64,000 bases of DNA from Sorghum bicolor (GCF_000003195.3 NC_012878.2:38254751-38318750); one strand, 5' to 3'. Positions 10,801-21,844 are shown, counted from the first letter of the stretch. A program made the numbers and translations. The notes: generated by a model from the letters alone, not told the origin.

Positions 10801-13800
10801 TTAACGTGCAACTCCAGTTTTCCTAGTAATTGCTACTACCTCCATACCGAAAAACCAGTCGTTCTAGGCCCATCGATCGTTTTCGTAAAACTTATTGTTG
10901 TGGCATCGAGGCTAGCATTTTTGACACGATTACCCCTAGCCACTCCTCAGTTCACCTCCATGCAAAAATTCCAAGCCTCTAGCAAAAAAATCTACAGCCA
11001 CTGGGCTTCAATCTCAGCTCGCCACTCTCAAAACCCCATGTGATAGCCAGTTGGGACGATTTACTTTCTAGTACATGAGCACCCGTAACTGTATTTATTA
11101 GGGGCAGACATGGAAAACTAACCTTTAATTAATCACTCTTTAGTTATCACAATCATGTCCTAAACGTCAGGTTTTTCAGTATGGAGGGAGTATATTAGTC
11201 GGGGTGATGTAATGTCCAGGTTCTAATTTCTCTAGAAACAAAAAATACTTAAAATTCTAGGACAACAGTTGGATCTTAAAATCTTTATCTAATATTTTCT
11301 TTAGAAAGGTGGCAAGAACCTTGCTGGATTTTTATTAGATGAGGTTTATCTAATATTTAAAAAGAAACCATATCTTATCTATGTTAGACGTGTGCTCGAG
11401 TTGAGATAACAAAGCACGCAAGTCCGAGGTGGAAGGTCTCATGTAAGTACCTCCACCGTTTTTTACTCAATAAACACATTTAGTCCTGGTTCTTAAAAAT
11501 CGATTCCTTTATAGTCCCAATTCCTTTATCTAACTGCTCTTGTTTGTTTGGTTCATAAGTCATAGTAGAAAGTACTTTTGGATGATTTTTTATGAGAGAA
11601 AAACACTATCGAATAGCTGATAAATTTGGCTGATAAGCAACAAATAGATTGGAAAACTAACAGTGATCCATGTTGCTGTAGCAAGTACCAATGGTCCAGT
11701 GGGACAACAACACGGTAGAACTTGCCCCCACCCCACCCACCCAATGGCCCCATCCACCTTCCACGCTATGATCAAATAATGTATCACGGCTCACTAATGT
11801 TTTGTTGAACTAACTTGTATTACTCTAGAATAATATATTCTTGACATAATATGCATATATATTATTATACAAACTGGCCTAATCAGAAAATGCACTAGAT
11901 AAGTATGTGGAAAGTAGAACAAAAAAAGCAGAGAGAGAGAGAGAGAGTGTGTGTGTTTGAGTGGTGTGCACACGAACCAGACCCGATGGACCTTCCGGCA
12001 TAAAAATGACTGCATTGTGTGTTCATGTCGATCAAACTTTCTTAAGTTTGACTACATTTGTAGAAACAACATTTGTATCTTCAACTAGGTTTATTTATAA
12101 AAATAGATTTAATAATATATCTAATGATACTAATTATATACTATAAATAGATTATTTAGCTAAAGTTAAATAAATTTGACTCCTAAAAAAAGAGAATAAC
12201 AAATAAAAAGAGACTGAGCTGAGGGAATGGCCATAACTACAAGACAATCAGGCAATGCCATGGCTGTTGACCTTACCTGATTAGAATTTTTGTTCTAATT
12301 AAGGACCACACAGAATAAGCTGTGTGCTATCTTCGGATTGTAGAGACTAGGACGTTTTTTCCATTCGCTTAATGGAACATTTATTTTCTTTTAAAAAAAG
12401 GACCACAGAAGTACTCCTAGTGGGAAAAAATGATGGCCTTGATTTGATCCCCATGTGATCGAATGGGCCAGGTGTTTTGTGCTAACCAGCTAGCAAAAGT
12501 AGCATCAGACAACATATAAAGGTATGTTGATTGCGTTAATATTCCTTGATGCATTAAACTCTAAATCCCCATTATTCGAGCTAATAAATAATTCGACATC
12601 AACTATGGCATAAGTTTTGATAACCAAATAAAACAGGTATTATTGTCAGTAGAGGTGATCACGTCCGCAGCCTCCAGCCACCTGTGCTTTCAAATTAATA
12701 ATTCTGTCGGATCAACAGGATGTCATTGCTCTATCAACTAATTTGTCGTATATGCGTGCGTACGACAGATTTGATTGCTGGTCTTGTGTGCGCCTGTAGT
12801 GCACTATTTGAAAAATTGAAAAAGCAGATTGTAACACATCGTCAGATTGAAGCAAAACGTAGTGGCAATCACGGATACGTTTGATGTAACCCGTCCCGCG
12901 TGCTCTTGTCGTAGGCGTAGCGGCGCAAGGGACCGTGACCGTGACCGTGACCGTGACCGTGTGCATCCCGAACAGTAGGAGACGCGTTAAGTGCATGTGT
13001 CGTCTACAGGGCCGGAAATCAGCCTTTTTTTGTCCCTTAATATCTTACGTTTTGTTTTTTATAAGGAAAAACATTCAAATCACATGTTCAAAAAAAACTC
13101 ATAACAAGTACTAATATAAAATTTTAGATTAAATATACAAATATTATTACTTAGAATCTTTCTATACATATCAAACATTATGTTAAAGTGGGTGAACGAG
13201 ATACATTCTAAGGTTATCGGTACGCGTTAATACAGGCCACACGAATTGCCCCATGGCGTAGCATGTACAGGGAGTAGATTACAACAGATTTTGTTACAAA
13301 AATATCCTAACCAATCTATCTACTTGGATTACAACACAAGGAATGTACCTAGACGTCTACTCTCTAACAACCTGAGCTCACGGTAGACCAACTAGGAGAT
13401 ATGATGCCTAATAGACTATTCTTTAACACTCCCACTCAATCTTAACCTGCCTCAAGGTTAAGATTGCTTCTGAACGAATCTGACTAACTTCGGAAGACTT
13501 ACTGCTTTCGTAAAGCCGTTAGGAACTTGATCACCAGAGCTAATGAATGTCACATCTAGCAGACCCTATGACACCTGTTCAGCTATTCTCTAACGAAATG
13601 ATAATCAATCTTTATATGTTTATTTCTTGCATGAAACACTAGATTAGCAGTCAAGTACTTTGCACCAATATTGTCACACCACAATCTCGCTGCAGGAGGA
13701 TATTTGATGTTTAATTCACCAAGTAACTTTTGTACCTACATCATCTCTGCAGTAGCATCAGGTAGCGCCTTGTAATCAGCTTTTGTGCTTGATCTTGAAA

Positions 13801-16800
13801 TAGTAGCTTGTTTTCTTGTACTCCATGAGACAAGATTCAATCCAAGGAAGACAACAAAACCTCCTGTAGACCGTCGATCATCTACACATCCTGCCCAGTC
13901 AGCATCAGAGAAAACACTTATCTTCATAGAAGTCGATTTTCTTATCGAGCTTGGGTGTGCCATGAACATATCTTAGAATTCTTTTAACTGCACTCCAGTG
14001 AGTAGTAGTGGGTGCATGTAGGAATTGACACACCTTATTTACTACAAAAGATATATTCGGACGGGTTAGTGTAAGATATTGTAATGCTCTCACTATACTC
14101 CTGTACCTTGTAGCATCCTCTGGCCCCAATGCATCACCTTCGGTTACACTTAACTTTTTAGCACTAGATAGTGAAGTACCAATGGGCTTGCTTAGATTCG
14201 TTCCAGCTCTCTTTACTACATCGGCAGCATATCTTTCCTGATTTAACACCAACCCTTCTACTGATCTCTTGACCTCTATATTGAGGAAATAGTGTAGATC
14301 ACCCAAGTCCTTCAATGCAAACTCCTTCTCAAGATCTTGAAGCAAAGCATCCTGTCTTCTTGCGATGAGCTTGTAACAATTATGTCATCAACATACACCA
14401 ATACAAACATAGTGTGCCTTCCTTTATTATAATAAATTAAGGAGGTATCTGCCTTTGATGGTATGAATCCCAATGATTCTAACTTGCCGCACAACCGAGC
14501 ATACCATGCTCTAAGGGCATGTTTAGACCATACAACACTTTATCGAGCTTGCACACTAGATTTGGTCTTGACTTGTCCTCATATTCGGGTGGTTGATGCA
14601 TGTACACTTCTTCCTACAAGACACCATGAAGGAAAGCATGTTGTACATCAAGTTGTCGGAGTGACCATCCTTCTGATAGTGCCACAGACAATATGATACG
14701 AATGGTAGCTGCTTTTACTACTGGACTAAATTTGTCTCCATAATTTAGACCATAACATTGCTTGTAGCCTTTTGCAACAAGTCGAGCCTTATACCTATCA
14801 ATTGTTCCATCAACCTTTTTCTTAACCTCGTACACCCATTTGCAACCTATAATATTTTTGCCCTTCGGTGCTGGAACAAGGTACCAAGTCTTATTATGCA
14901 GTAAAGCACTATGTTCAACATCCATAGCTACAACCCATCTTGAATCATGTAAAGCTTCTTCTACTGTTGCTAGTTCTTCTGCAAAAGTAACACCGATCAT
15001 TCCCCAACGAACAGTTCCATCAGTATAAATCTTGTGTTTTTGTATACCATGTCGAAGCCAAGTAACTAGGCACCGTTGTGATGTAGGTGATGGAATAGAC
15101 ACAGCTATGACACTAGAGTGGTCAACTCTAGTGACTTGATTCTCCTACGACAGCACAGGAACATCTTCCCCCTAGCGCTGATCTATCTGTGGCCACAATG
15201 TTGTGGTCGTTAGCTAATTAGCCGAGGAAACTGGCGAAGAGAATCCATTTGTGCCACCTGGAGCTAATCCCAACGCTGATGCTATTGACACGACACCAGA
15301 TCCTGCGTCAGGTGAAGCAACCTCGGCGTCAGCGCCGTGTCCTGGCAAGGGACACATGTGATAACGTTCCTGATTTTGAATTTCATCATCATTTTCTCCG
15401 CCAATTCGGTCTGATTGTGACCCTACACCAAACACATGATCTCTAGAAGACTCATTAGTATTAGCAGGTGGAGGAATATATGCATGGGGATCAGATATTT
15501 CAACACCCCTAATGGTAGTATTTGAGTTAATTAAGTGGGGATTCCAGAAGGAGAGAGAGTTCGGTGCGTAATCGTGCACCAGCATTTGGATGCATGGAAT
15601 GGAATGGGAACACCTCTTCATCAAAAACAACATCAAGTGAAATGTATATTCTCCCATTTGAAGGATCTAAGCACTTATAACCTTTACGATGATTACTATA
15701 CCAAAGGAACATGCAACGCTTAGAACTGAATTGGAGTTTCTTTGTATCGTAGGGTCTTAGATTGGGCCAGCAAGCATAGCCAAACACACAAATGAAGGTG
15801 TAGTCCTGTTGTTGTTTCAGCAAGTGTGTGTGGGGAGTTTCATTCTCTATGACCTTGGAAGGGAGAAAATTTATAAGATGGACAACGATAGCAAAAGCCT
15901 CATCACAAAATTTGAGAGGCATAGAAGCATGAGCTAGAAGGGTGAGACCGACTTTAACTGTATGGCGATGCTTTCTTTCTGCAGCACCATTTTGTTGGTG
16001 TGCATGAGGGCAAGAAACACGATGGGGATGCCAATTTCATAGAAAAAGGAATTTAAGGATAGGTATTCTCCTCCCCAATCAGTTTGCATAGATGGAATTT
16101 TTGGGTTGAATTGTCGTTCAACTAAATTTTAAAAATCACGGAACCTCTAAAAACTTTAGACTTATGGTACAAAAAATATACCCATGTGAACTTAGTGTAA
16201 TAATCAGTAAAACTCACATAATAACTGTTTTGACCAACTGATGATGGGGCAGGACCCCAAGCATCGAGAACACAAGTTTCAAAGGACTAGTTGAAGTACT
16301 AAAAGACCTAGGGTTTGGAAGCGCATGGCTTTTACCCTTTTGACACGCATCACAGACTTAAGACTTGCTGAACTACAGGTGTTGCAACATATCCTAATCT
16401 ATAATGCCCCAAGGAGGTAGTCGCCTTGGCAAAGCCTAGCGCATATTTATTCTCACCAATCTTGAGAGATAAAGTCCCTCTTCACATCTGCCTTGCAGAA
16501 CTGTCCTCTTTGTGTCCTGTTCCTTAATGAAAAAAATAGTCAAGATGGAATTCAAGAAAAACATTGTTATCATGAGCTAGATGATTTATAGACTCTTTCA
16601 TGCATTTGGAACAAGAAGGATTTTATTGAGGTGGATAGTATCATTATTTGGGGATTATAAAATACTAGATACAACATGACATATATCCATACATGATCCA
16701 CTTGCAGTGTGAACTTGCTCGTGTCCATGTATTTGTCACGTGTTGTGAGTTTCTTCAATTCCGTCGTCAGGTGATCTGTGCCTCCTGAATCCATATACTA

Positions 16801-19800
16801 ATTCGTATCTATACCATACAAAGTGGTTGATGATCGTGCACTCTTCTAAGGAGGGCCGGAGAATGAGGCATCAAACCTCTTTCAGCAGTGGACGACAGCA
16901 TGCCCTTCCTTGCCACAAAGCTGGCAAGACAGCTAGCCTTCAAAATTGGATCCACGTCCGCCGCCACTGCCCTGGCCACCGCCACGGCCAGGGAAACTAC
17001 GATTCCTACCACCGTGACCACCATTGTGGCCGTGAGATGGGTTTCCTCCACGATCACCACGTGTAGCCACGTTCACAGATGCATTGGAACCTCCATTCTT
17101 GATCTCCTTGTGTTGTTCAAAGCTTACAAGCTAAGTACAATTCACTTATCGAGATTGGTTCGACTCTGGCGCGAATTGCAGACACCATCAGATCAAAGTC
17201 ATCATCAAGACTAGTCAAGATGTATGAGACCAACACTTCATCCTCTATCTTGTGCCCGGTCGATGCCATGTCGTCTGCCAAGCCCTTCATCTTCACGAAG
17301 TACCCTTTGACGCCGTCGTGAGTGCCATCCACATGATGATAACACCAGCACGTGATTGGGATGCAAACATCCCTTCGATTAGAGTCCATGCCTCCTTTGT
17401 AGACTTGATCATTGTGGGAATCTGCCCCAAGATCTCCTTAGAGCAGGACATCAATAAGAAACTAGGAACTTGCTGATCTTTCACGAACCATGAGGCAAAC
17501 TCAGGATTTAGAGCGAGGGAGTCCTTCTTGTCCTCCCCTTTCACGGATTCCAGAAAGGGCTCTGGAGCTTTCGTCGTGGACTTGATGTATGACTCGAGTT
17601 GCATGCCCCCTAGGTGATGAGGACTAGGCCCGATCTTCCGAGAGGTAACTAATAAGTTAGATTTGTGGAGATCTCGACGTTGGCGATCCGGCGTCAAATC
17701 AAACACGATTCGATTCCTGTAACCATTACACCACTGCTCTACACCACTGCTCCGTTGGTTATCAACCAAACACAACTTGATTGACCTCGCCAAGAAGGCT
17801 GTTCCTGCAAGCAAATCGAAGTACACAAGCAAGAAAGTATAAACACGCAATCTGAAAGTGCAAATATGAGTTGACGCGAATATCAAAGAGGGTTCAAGAA
17901 CTCGATTCCAAATGACTAATCGACACAGTGGAGGAGATGAAGAACGGGGGCCTTAGATCACTGTAAAAAGATTTGTCACCACAGTTACAATGAACGATTT
18001 AGTTTCTCGATGAAAAACTAAACTTTAATCAAAACCCAAGTCTAAACAGTGATGGCTGCATGGAGTATAAAAGAGAGGCGTCCTTGGGTTGGAGGTGACC
18101 AGGGAGAGACGCCCACAACTTGGGCTTAAGGCCCGACTCAGATACATGGTCAAGCTGGCCCAAAATAGGTGACGCAACACCTTGTCGTGGTCATATAGAA
18201 TCCACGAAGATAGAGCTAGGACCAGATCCAGAACGACGGCATCGTCGTTCTCTTTCCAACGAGTCCAAGATCACCCCGTTTTGATGTCGTATGAAGAAGT
18301 TATGATCGAAACAATGACGACGTGTCTGCTGAATCCGAGGGTGACATGGTAGCTGAGTTGGAGATGAATTGCAACTTGAGAAAGACAATGGTGTCGACGT
18401 GTCCGCGTGGCAATGTCCTCATCACTAAGGCTGATAGCACCTGACTGATTGTTGCGGCTCAGCTTTTCTATGACAGGAAAGATGAGCGATGGAGCAAACG
18501 AGGCAGCGGATGAGAAAGCTATCGTGTGGAACGACATGGGTTTTCTCCGCTAGGATGATGGCTCCCATAGCATGTTAAATTGGGTGAACGAGATACTTTC
18601 TCAGTGTGTTAATATAAGCCAATAATAGCCTGGTGGAGTGGCATGTACAGAGAGTAGATTACAACAGATTGTATTACAAGAATATACTAACCAATCTATC
18701 TACTTGATTTACAACATAAAGAATGTAACTACACGTATACTCCCAACATAAGCTCACGGCTAACCAACTAGAACATATGACGCCTAATAGACTTATCCTT
18801 TACACATTATACTCCTAAATCCAAAACTTTATAGTTCAAAATTTTACACTTACAATAACTCATAAACTTTGAACTGTCACACTACAAACACTGTCTTGTT
18901 ATGTTTAAAATTTTACGTTTAAAATTTATAAACTTTGAATTTTCACATTACAAACTCTGTAAACTCTATACTATTAGGTTCAAGACTTTATATTCAAAAT
19001 TTATAAACTTTAAACTATTACATTACAAGCTTTATACTGTTTTCAAAACTTTGAACTATCGCATTATAAACTTTTTACTTCTAAGGTAAAAATTTTGGGA
19101 TTTCAAACTCAACACCTAAATTCAGGAACTTTATACAAATTCATTTCAGACTTTTTAGTGGCATGCTATGAACTTTATCCACCTAAAATGGAACTTTGTA
19201 ATTCGAAACTTTGCACTCCAAATTTTAGAACTTTATACTACAACATTTGAAATTTTAGACTCCAGATGCAAACTTTATAATCACTAAAATTGTTTCGAAA
19301 CATACCCAACATGAATCTAATTTTATAGATTTCATCATAGAATATAATTGTGCCAACAAAACTAAAAATAAATGGTTGACAAAAATAAGTTATCTATTTA
19401 AAATTTGTGTACCATATGTATGTAGGCAACGGATCTAGTACAAACTCATCTCCCGTGCAAACTGTGCAAACTCTAATCTGAACCGCAGGATGTTGATCCA
19501 AGGGGTGCATAAGAGAGATGGAAGGAGGGATTTGTAAAAGTGTGATTAAGAGCGGACGGTTAAGTCCAAAATTATCCAATCTCTCCGTACCTCTTGGATC
19601 AACATCCTGTGATTCAGATTAGAGTTACGCTAGATCGTATGTATTCTGTAAAAATAGACACGTCACATAACGCACGTGTCCCACCCTCCATGCTCAGTCG
19701 GTGCTCTCTCTTGCACCATGCATCCGTATGCTACTACATGACACAGGGCACATGCGTCAAATGTAATTGGGCTTGACATATGAGACCTATTTAACTATTG

Positions 19801-20862
19801 TATGTTGGCATATTTTTATACAACCTTAGTAGTTTAATAAGCTTATTTAACACTTTATAAAAAAAGTTTATTTAAGTCAAAATAGTAGTTTATACAACAC
19901 AAATATAGTAGTGGCAGTGTCCTACTACTATTGTCAGTGCTACTGTTTGCATTGAAAATTGCTCCAATCCCTTTCTAAGATCGAGAGTAGTTAAATTAAA
20001 AACAGTGCACCATTACATCGCTAACAACGATTCATTGTATTGTAGTTTCCTGAACCGCGCCGCACTGATCACGGACGGTGACACCGTAGCTGCCGTGGAC
20101 GGGTCGACGGTGATCCGGCCGTGGCGTGTGTGCACGGTGCAGCAAGTGGAGGATTTGAAGACGGTGCTCCGCATCCTGCCGCTGTGGAGCGCCGCCATCG
20201 TGCTAAGCGTGGCCATCGGCGTACAGATCAACTTCACGATCCTGCAGGCGCTCGTCATGGACCGCGCCGTGGGCCGCTTCGTCATACCGGCGGGCTCCAT
20301 GATCGTCGGCACCCTCGTCGCCGTCGTCGTCTCCCTCGGCCTCCTTGACCGTGTCCTCCTCCCTCTGTGGCGGCGCCTCGTAAGGCACGACCCGACGCCA
20401 CTGCAGCGCATCGGCGCGGGCCACGTGATCACCATCGTCAGCATGGCCGCGTCCGCCGTCATCGAGCGCCAGCGCCTGGCCACCGTGCACGCGCGCGGCG
20501 AGGAGGGCAACCCAGCGTGGGTGTCGCCGCTGTCGGCCATGTGGCTGGTCCTGCCGTTTGCTCTGTCGGGGTTCGGCGAGGCTCTGCACTTCCCAGGGCA
20601 GGTGACGCTGTACTACCAGGAGTTTCCCCCTTCGCTCAAGAACACGGCCACAGGCATGGTAGCCATGATCGTCGCGCTCGGGTTCTACCTTAGCACGGCG
20701 CTCATCGGCATTGTCCGGCGCGCCACGGCGTGGCTGCCGGACAACATGAACGCGTCCAGGCTGGAGAACCTCTACTGGCTTCTCGCCGGCCTGGTGTCTT
20801 TCAACTTCGGCTACTACATGTTGTGTGCCAGGTTGTACAAGTACCAGAACGTCGGCAAGTAA
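3739..20862 (+). CDS. NRT1/PTR family (NPF) transporter, four exons
   Basis: Exons 3739-3874, 3967-4184, 4279-4847 and 20046-20862 join in frame to 1,740 nt, encoding 579 residues plus a stop. That matches the usual NPF length of 550-620. The product should be a plasma-membrane or endomembrane major-facilitator protein of about twelve helices that moves nitrate, peptides or other small solutes with protons. Landmarks are KGGWITFPF (residues 35-43), the helix-2 loop [18 protein letters not shown] (178-183), [11 protein letters not shown] followed by [17 protein letters not shown], and the C-terminal WLPDNMN (about 537). The opening WITFPF and the VYLIKEYN segment resemble the NPF2 nitrate-excretion (NAXT) clade; this subclade is from memory. 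The ExxER motif of most NPF proteins is absent. Intron 3 is enormous and full of transposons, so expression needs confirmation, but no coding damage is visible. Confidence 0.88.
4994..5209. mobile_element. MITE fragment with a gtttgg-type end
   Basis: The segment opens AGGGTGTTTAGTTG and closes CCAAACGGGACC. Inside are the phrases ACTAATTAGG and GATTTGTCTCGCAAATTA, which recur in a common grass MITE family. The ends are roughly complementary but not exact, so this is an old copy. The target duplication is not clear. Confidence 0.5.
5715..6310 (-). pseudogene. Purple acid phosphatase fragment, broken
   Basis: Minus-strand reading gives, in order, [77 protein letters not shown] and, in another frame, [18 protein letters not shown]. 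These are the consecutive metal-ligand blocks of plant purple acid phosphatases (GNHE, VxxHx[11 protein letters not shown]). The fragment lacks the N-terminal fibronectin-like region, the first Asp blocks and the C-terminus. A TAG stop near 6033-6035, where the family has Gln or Glu before RWL, and a frameshift near 5790 break it. It sits inside the TIR element and is best read as a captured, non-functional copy. No intron is seen within it. Confidence 0.85.
6330..6656 (+). pseudogene. RING-H2 finger (ATL-like) fragment
   Basis: An open plus-strand frame contains an acidic stretch followed by [33 protein letters not shown] and HPTCPVCR. This is the RING-H2 signature of plant ATL-type E3 ubiquitin ligases, which bind E2 enzymes through two zinc ions. 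Seven of the eight zinc ligands are present. The second cysteine (normally CxVC) is tyrosine, codon TAC at 6419-6421, so the first zinc site should be impaired. No transmembrane helix or GLD motif of ATL proteins is present upstream. The fragment lies back to back with the phosphatase fragment inside the TIR element. It is probably captured and non-functional, although the frame itself is open. Confidence 0.75.
7153..7410. mobile_element. Stowaway MITE
   Basis: CTCTCTCCATTCTAAATTATA at the left pairs with the complement of TATAATTTGGGATGGACCGAG at the right. TA dinucleotides flank both ends (7151-7152 and 7411-7412). Length is 258 bp with an AT-rich core. Ends of the CTCCCTCC type plus a TA duplication define Stowaway (Tc1/mariner) MITEs. 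It seems inserted into another older repeat, since similar words (TAATAGTTAG) flank it. Confidence 0.85.
7497..8690. mobile_element. Possible CACTA-like remnant
   Basis: The left side opens CACTAATACAAAATAATTTC, followed by repeated GCCACCTCTGAAAATC and TAGAGGTGAC words. The right side carries two copies of CAGCCACCTCTATAAATCCC-like sequence near 8535 and 8558. The interior contains AACTTTGTAGTTGA and CATTTGAAAT phrases also seen in the intact CACTA element at 48.5-49.5 kb. No clear matching right terminus or target duplication was found, so the limits are approximate. Confidence 0.35.
8768..9131. mobile_element. MITE with TTAAGAG terminal inverted repeats
   Basis: TTAAGAGTATCCCAACCGTTT at the left matches, in complement, AAACGGTTAGGGATGCTCTTAA at the right with few mismatches. 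The 364 bp interior has TTGGCA-rich subterminal sequence and a GC-rich centre. No coding capacity is seen. The superfamily was not assigned. Confidence 0.7.
9660..9930. mobile_element. Old MITE copies and a GCTGC-rich repeat
   Basis: From about 9660 to 9715 the sequence is built of GCTGC/GCAGC units. From 9740 to 9915 it matches the MITE family seen complete at 47962-48203, sharing ATCACATCGAA, TTAAATATAGA and TATCAAATACAAACGAAAG. The ends are eroded. Confidence 0.45.
10633..10743. repeat. Direct repeat of a palindromic 39 bp unit
   Basis: CAGTGTCGGTTATTGCTAACC at 10633 and CAGTGTTGGTTATTGGTATAACC at 10704 begin two similar units. Each continues AATAAAAC...CATTTAT. The second contains TTGGTTATTGgtaTAACCAATAA, which can fold back on itself. 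Confidence 0.5.
10836..11190. mobile_element. Stowaway-like MITE, 355 bp
   Basis: CTACCTCCATACCGAAAAACC at the left pairs with the complement of GGTTTTTCAGTATGGAGGGAG at the right. TA flanks each end (10834-10835 and 11191-11192). The interior has no coding sequence of note. The terminal motif and TA duplication fit the Stowaway type. Confidence 0.75.
11536..11650. mobile_element. Degenerate MITE fragment
   Basis: GTTTGGTTCATAAGTCATAGTAGAAAG, GAGAGAAAAACACT and GCTGATAAATTTGGCTGATAAGC are fragments of a common grass MITE with a TTTGGCTTATAAGCC theme. The terminal repeats are not intact. Confidence 0.35.
11931..11956. repeat. (GA)n(GT)n microsatellite
   Basis: About eight GA units run directly into five GT units. 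Confidence 0.9.
12931..12960. repeat. (GACCGT)5 microsatellite
   Basis: Five perfect copies of the hexamer GACCGT, followed by GTG. Confidence 0.95.
13181..13428 (-). repeat. 3' LTR of the intronic Copia element
   Basis: The ends are TGTTAAAG and CTTTAACA. The LTR is 248 bp and matches the copy at 18573-18804 across blocks such as GAGTAGATTACAACAGATT and CCAATCTATCTACTTG. Visible mismatches and small indels between the two copies mean the insertion is not recent. Confidence 0.9.
13736..17720 (-). pseudogene. Copia gag-pol polyprotein, multiply disrupted
   Basis: Minus-strand pieces in order from high to low coordinates. Gag (about 17700-16830) has [13 protein letters not shown] and [14 protein letters not shown], then a CCHC zinc knuckle ([14 protein letters not shown], 16885-16926) followed at once by TGA. 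Protease carries [10 protein letters not shown] near 16790. Integrase (about 16500-15530) has [10 protein letters not shown] at the catalytic Glu and [18 protein letters not shown]. Reverse transcriptase (15100-14310) has [38 protein letters not shown] and [11 protein letters not shown]. RNase H (about 13970-13740) has [18 protein letters not shown] and [18 protein letters not shown]. The domain order is Copia-specific. The pieces lie in several frames with internal stops, so no functional polyprotein can be made. Confidence 0.92.
18573..18804 (-). repeat. 5' LTR of the intronic Copia element
   Basis: Begins TGTTAAATTGGGTGAACGAG and ends CCTTTACA, a one-base-shorter version of the other LTR's end. 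Length is 232 bp. For the minus-strand element this is the promoter-side LTR. Small deletions relative to 13181-13428 are visible. Confidence 0.88.
18811..19290. repeat. Degenerate AT-rich tandem repeat
   Basis: The phrase AAACTTTGAACT followed by CACATTACAAACTTTATAC recurs in diverged form at 18864, 18930, 19005 and 19046, at spacings of 66, 75 and 41 bp. No coding function is apparent. Confidence 0.6.
19469..19626. repeat. Large inverted repeat near the 3' end of intron 3
   Basis: Arms 19469-19508 and 19588-19626 pair over about 40 bp. The core CAGGATGTTGATCCAAG is perfect, with only a few mismatches outside it, and the loop is about 79 bp. It could be a foldback MITE or a stable intronic RNA hairpin, roughly 420 bp before the exon 4 acceptor. 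Confidence 0.75.
20046..20862 (+). CDS. NPF exon 4 (C-terminal half)
   Basis: The acceptor TTGTAG precedes TTTCCTGAACCGC. The exon carries [67 protein letters not shown] and WLPDNMN, and ends at TAA (20860-20862). It encodes the central loop end and the last six helices. The frame stays open about 40 nt upstream of the acceptor, but those residues (MHHYIANND) are intronic. No stop or frameshift is present despite the huge preceding intron. Confidence 0.88.
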
Positions 20863-21840
20863 AGTAACTGAAGTCTGAAGATGATATGCTAGGATGAGGG
20901 CCATCAGGTGACTTGACACTCGCGCTGCATTCTGGCCAATTTGTGTATGCTGTGTGTTGTGCGATCATGCACTAAACAAATTTTATAAATGTGTCTACTA
21001 CTACTATGAAGAATAAGATTCTGCTGTGTGAGAGAATCTGTATAATAGGATCACCTCCATCAGAAATGAATGGTCCATCATCATATATACTACATGCCAA
21101 TGGAATATGCGAGCCGGTAAACCTTTATCAACCTGGAGAGTCGTCATTTCAGACTAACCGACGAGGAACTCCTAGTTTTTCTGCCCGAGAAAAACAAAGC
21201 TAGAGAAATATAAGGAACAATAGCTCATTCAAAGTACTCTGCAGACAAGCCTATATATCAGCAGACTTCTCTCAAAGGCTACATCGAAAACTACCAGAGT
21301 TGATCAATTATCAAACAGAACAATAGCTCATTTCAATGTACTAGTACTCCCTAGAAGACAAGCCGTAACGTTCATGGCAAACTTCCCTAACACTAAATAG
21401 TCAAAAATAAAATAAGGACAAGAACAATCAGCAAACATTTTTGCACAAGGTCTGTCACCACTGTAATCAAGCAGAAAACACACTTGGTTGTACTAAATAC
21501 AGAAACAATTAACAATTCCGGCCATTCATAAACTAGAGACTAGATTTGATCCGTTCGCAAAAAAAAGAGACTAGATTTGATCACAGAGCTGAAGATCCAA
21601 CAGATTCCACAGTAAAACTGAACAGAAGACTACAGTCGTATTCCGCCTAGTTCAGTCAAGTGGAAACAGCTAGAGCTTCCGCCCCTGTTTACAACGGGAA
21701 GATCCTTAAAAAGGATTGTGAAACAATGCCAAGTTTGTGTCCTCATGAGTTACAGTGAAATGATGGTTGTAAGGAAAAGAGTAAACACACACAACATGGG
21801 ATAATCTTGAACATGGCAAAATAGTCAATTTTCTCCATCA
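20863..21840. other. Region between convergent genes
   Basis: Probable 3' untranslated sequence of the transporter at the left (AATTTTATAAATG near 20970 and AATAAG near 21011 are weak polyadenylation candidates), then AT-rich sequence with no recognised gene. A short direct repeat, GAGACTAGATTTGATC, occurs near 21535 and 21567. Confidence 0.45.
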
Positions 21841-21844
21841 GGCA

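Larger units (their letters stand above)
13181..18804 (-). mobile_element. Complete but decayed Ty1/copia retrotransposon
   Basis: Two short LTRs (13181-13428 and 18573-18804) bound a 5.6 kb element. The five-base duplication CATTA lies at 13176-13180 and 18805-18809. Gag, protease, integrase, reverse transcriptase and RNase H follow each other in Copia order on the minus strand. A purine-rich tract (GAGTGGGAG read on the minus strand) sits beside the left LTR. A weakened Met-type primer site (TGCTATGGGAGCC) adjoins the right LTR. The element is antisense to the NPF gene whose intron holds it. Many stops and frameshifts show it cannot move by itself. Confidence 0.92.
4848..20045 (+). other. 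NPF intron 3, about 15.2 kb, packed with transposons
   Basis: The donor GTAAGA at 4848 and the acceptor TTGTAG ending at 20045 bracket 15,198 bp. Splicing joins AG with T to make a serine codon just before [12 protein letters not shown], the usual NPF junction before the FLDRAA motif. The insertions are listed separately. The non-transposon remainder (for example 6803-7150, 9131-9640, 11191-11900, 12230-13175 and 19630-20040) is AT-rich with no recognised gene. Confidence 0.8.

Noticed and set aside
3739..20862. Two separate transporter half-genes instead of one
   Set aside because: Exon 3 ends in phase 2 at a canonical donor and exon 4 begins in the matching phase at the expected family position; the joined length equals that of normal NPF proteins.
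20203..20919. A 238-codon minus-strand frame opposite NPF exon 4
   Set aside because: Antisense shadow of GC-rich transporter codons; histidine- and arginine-rich with no known motifs.
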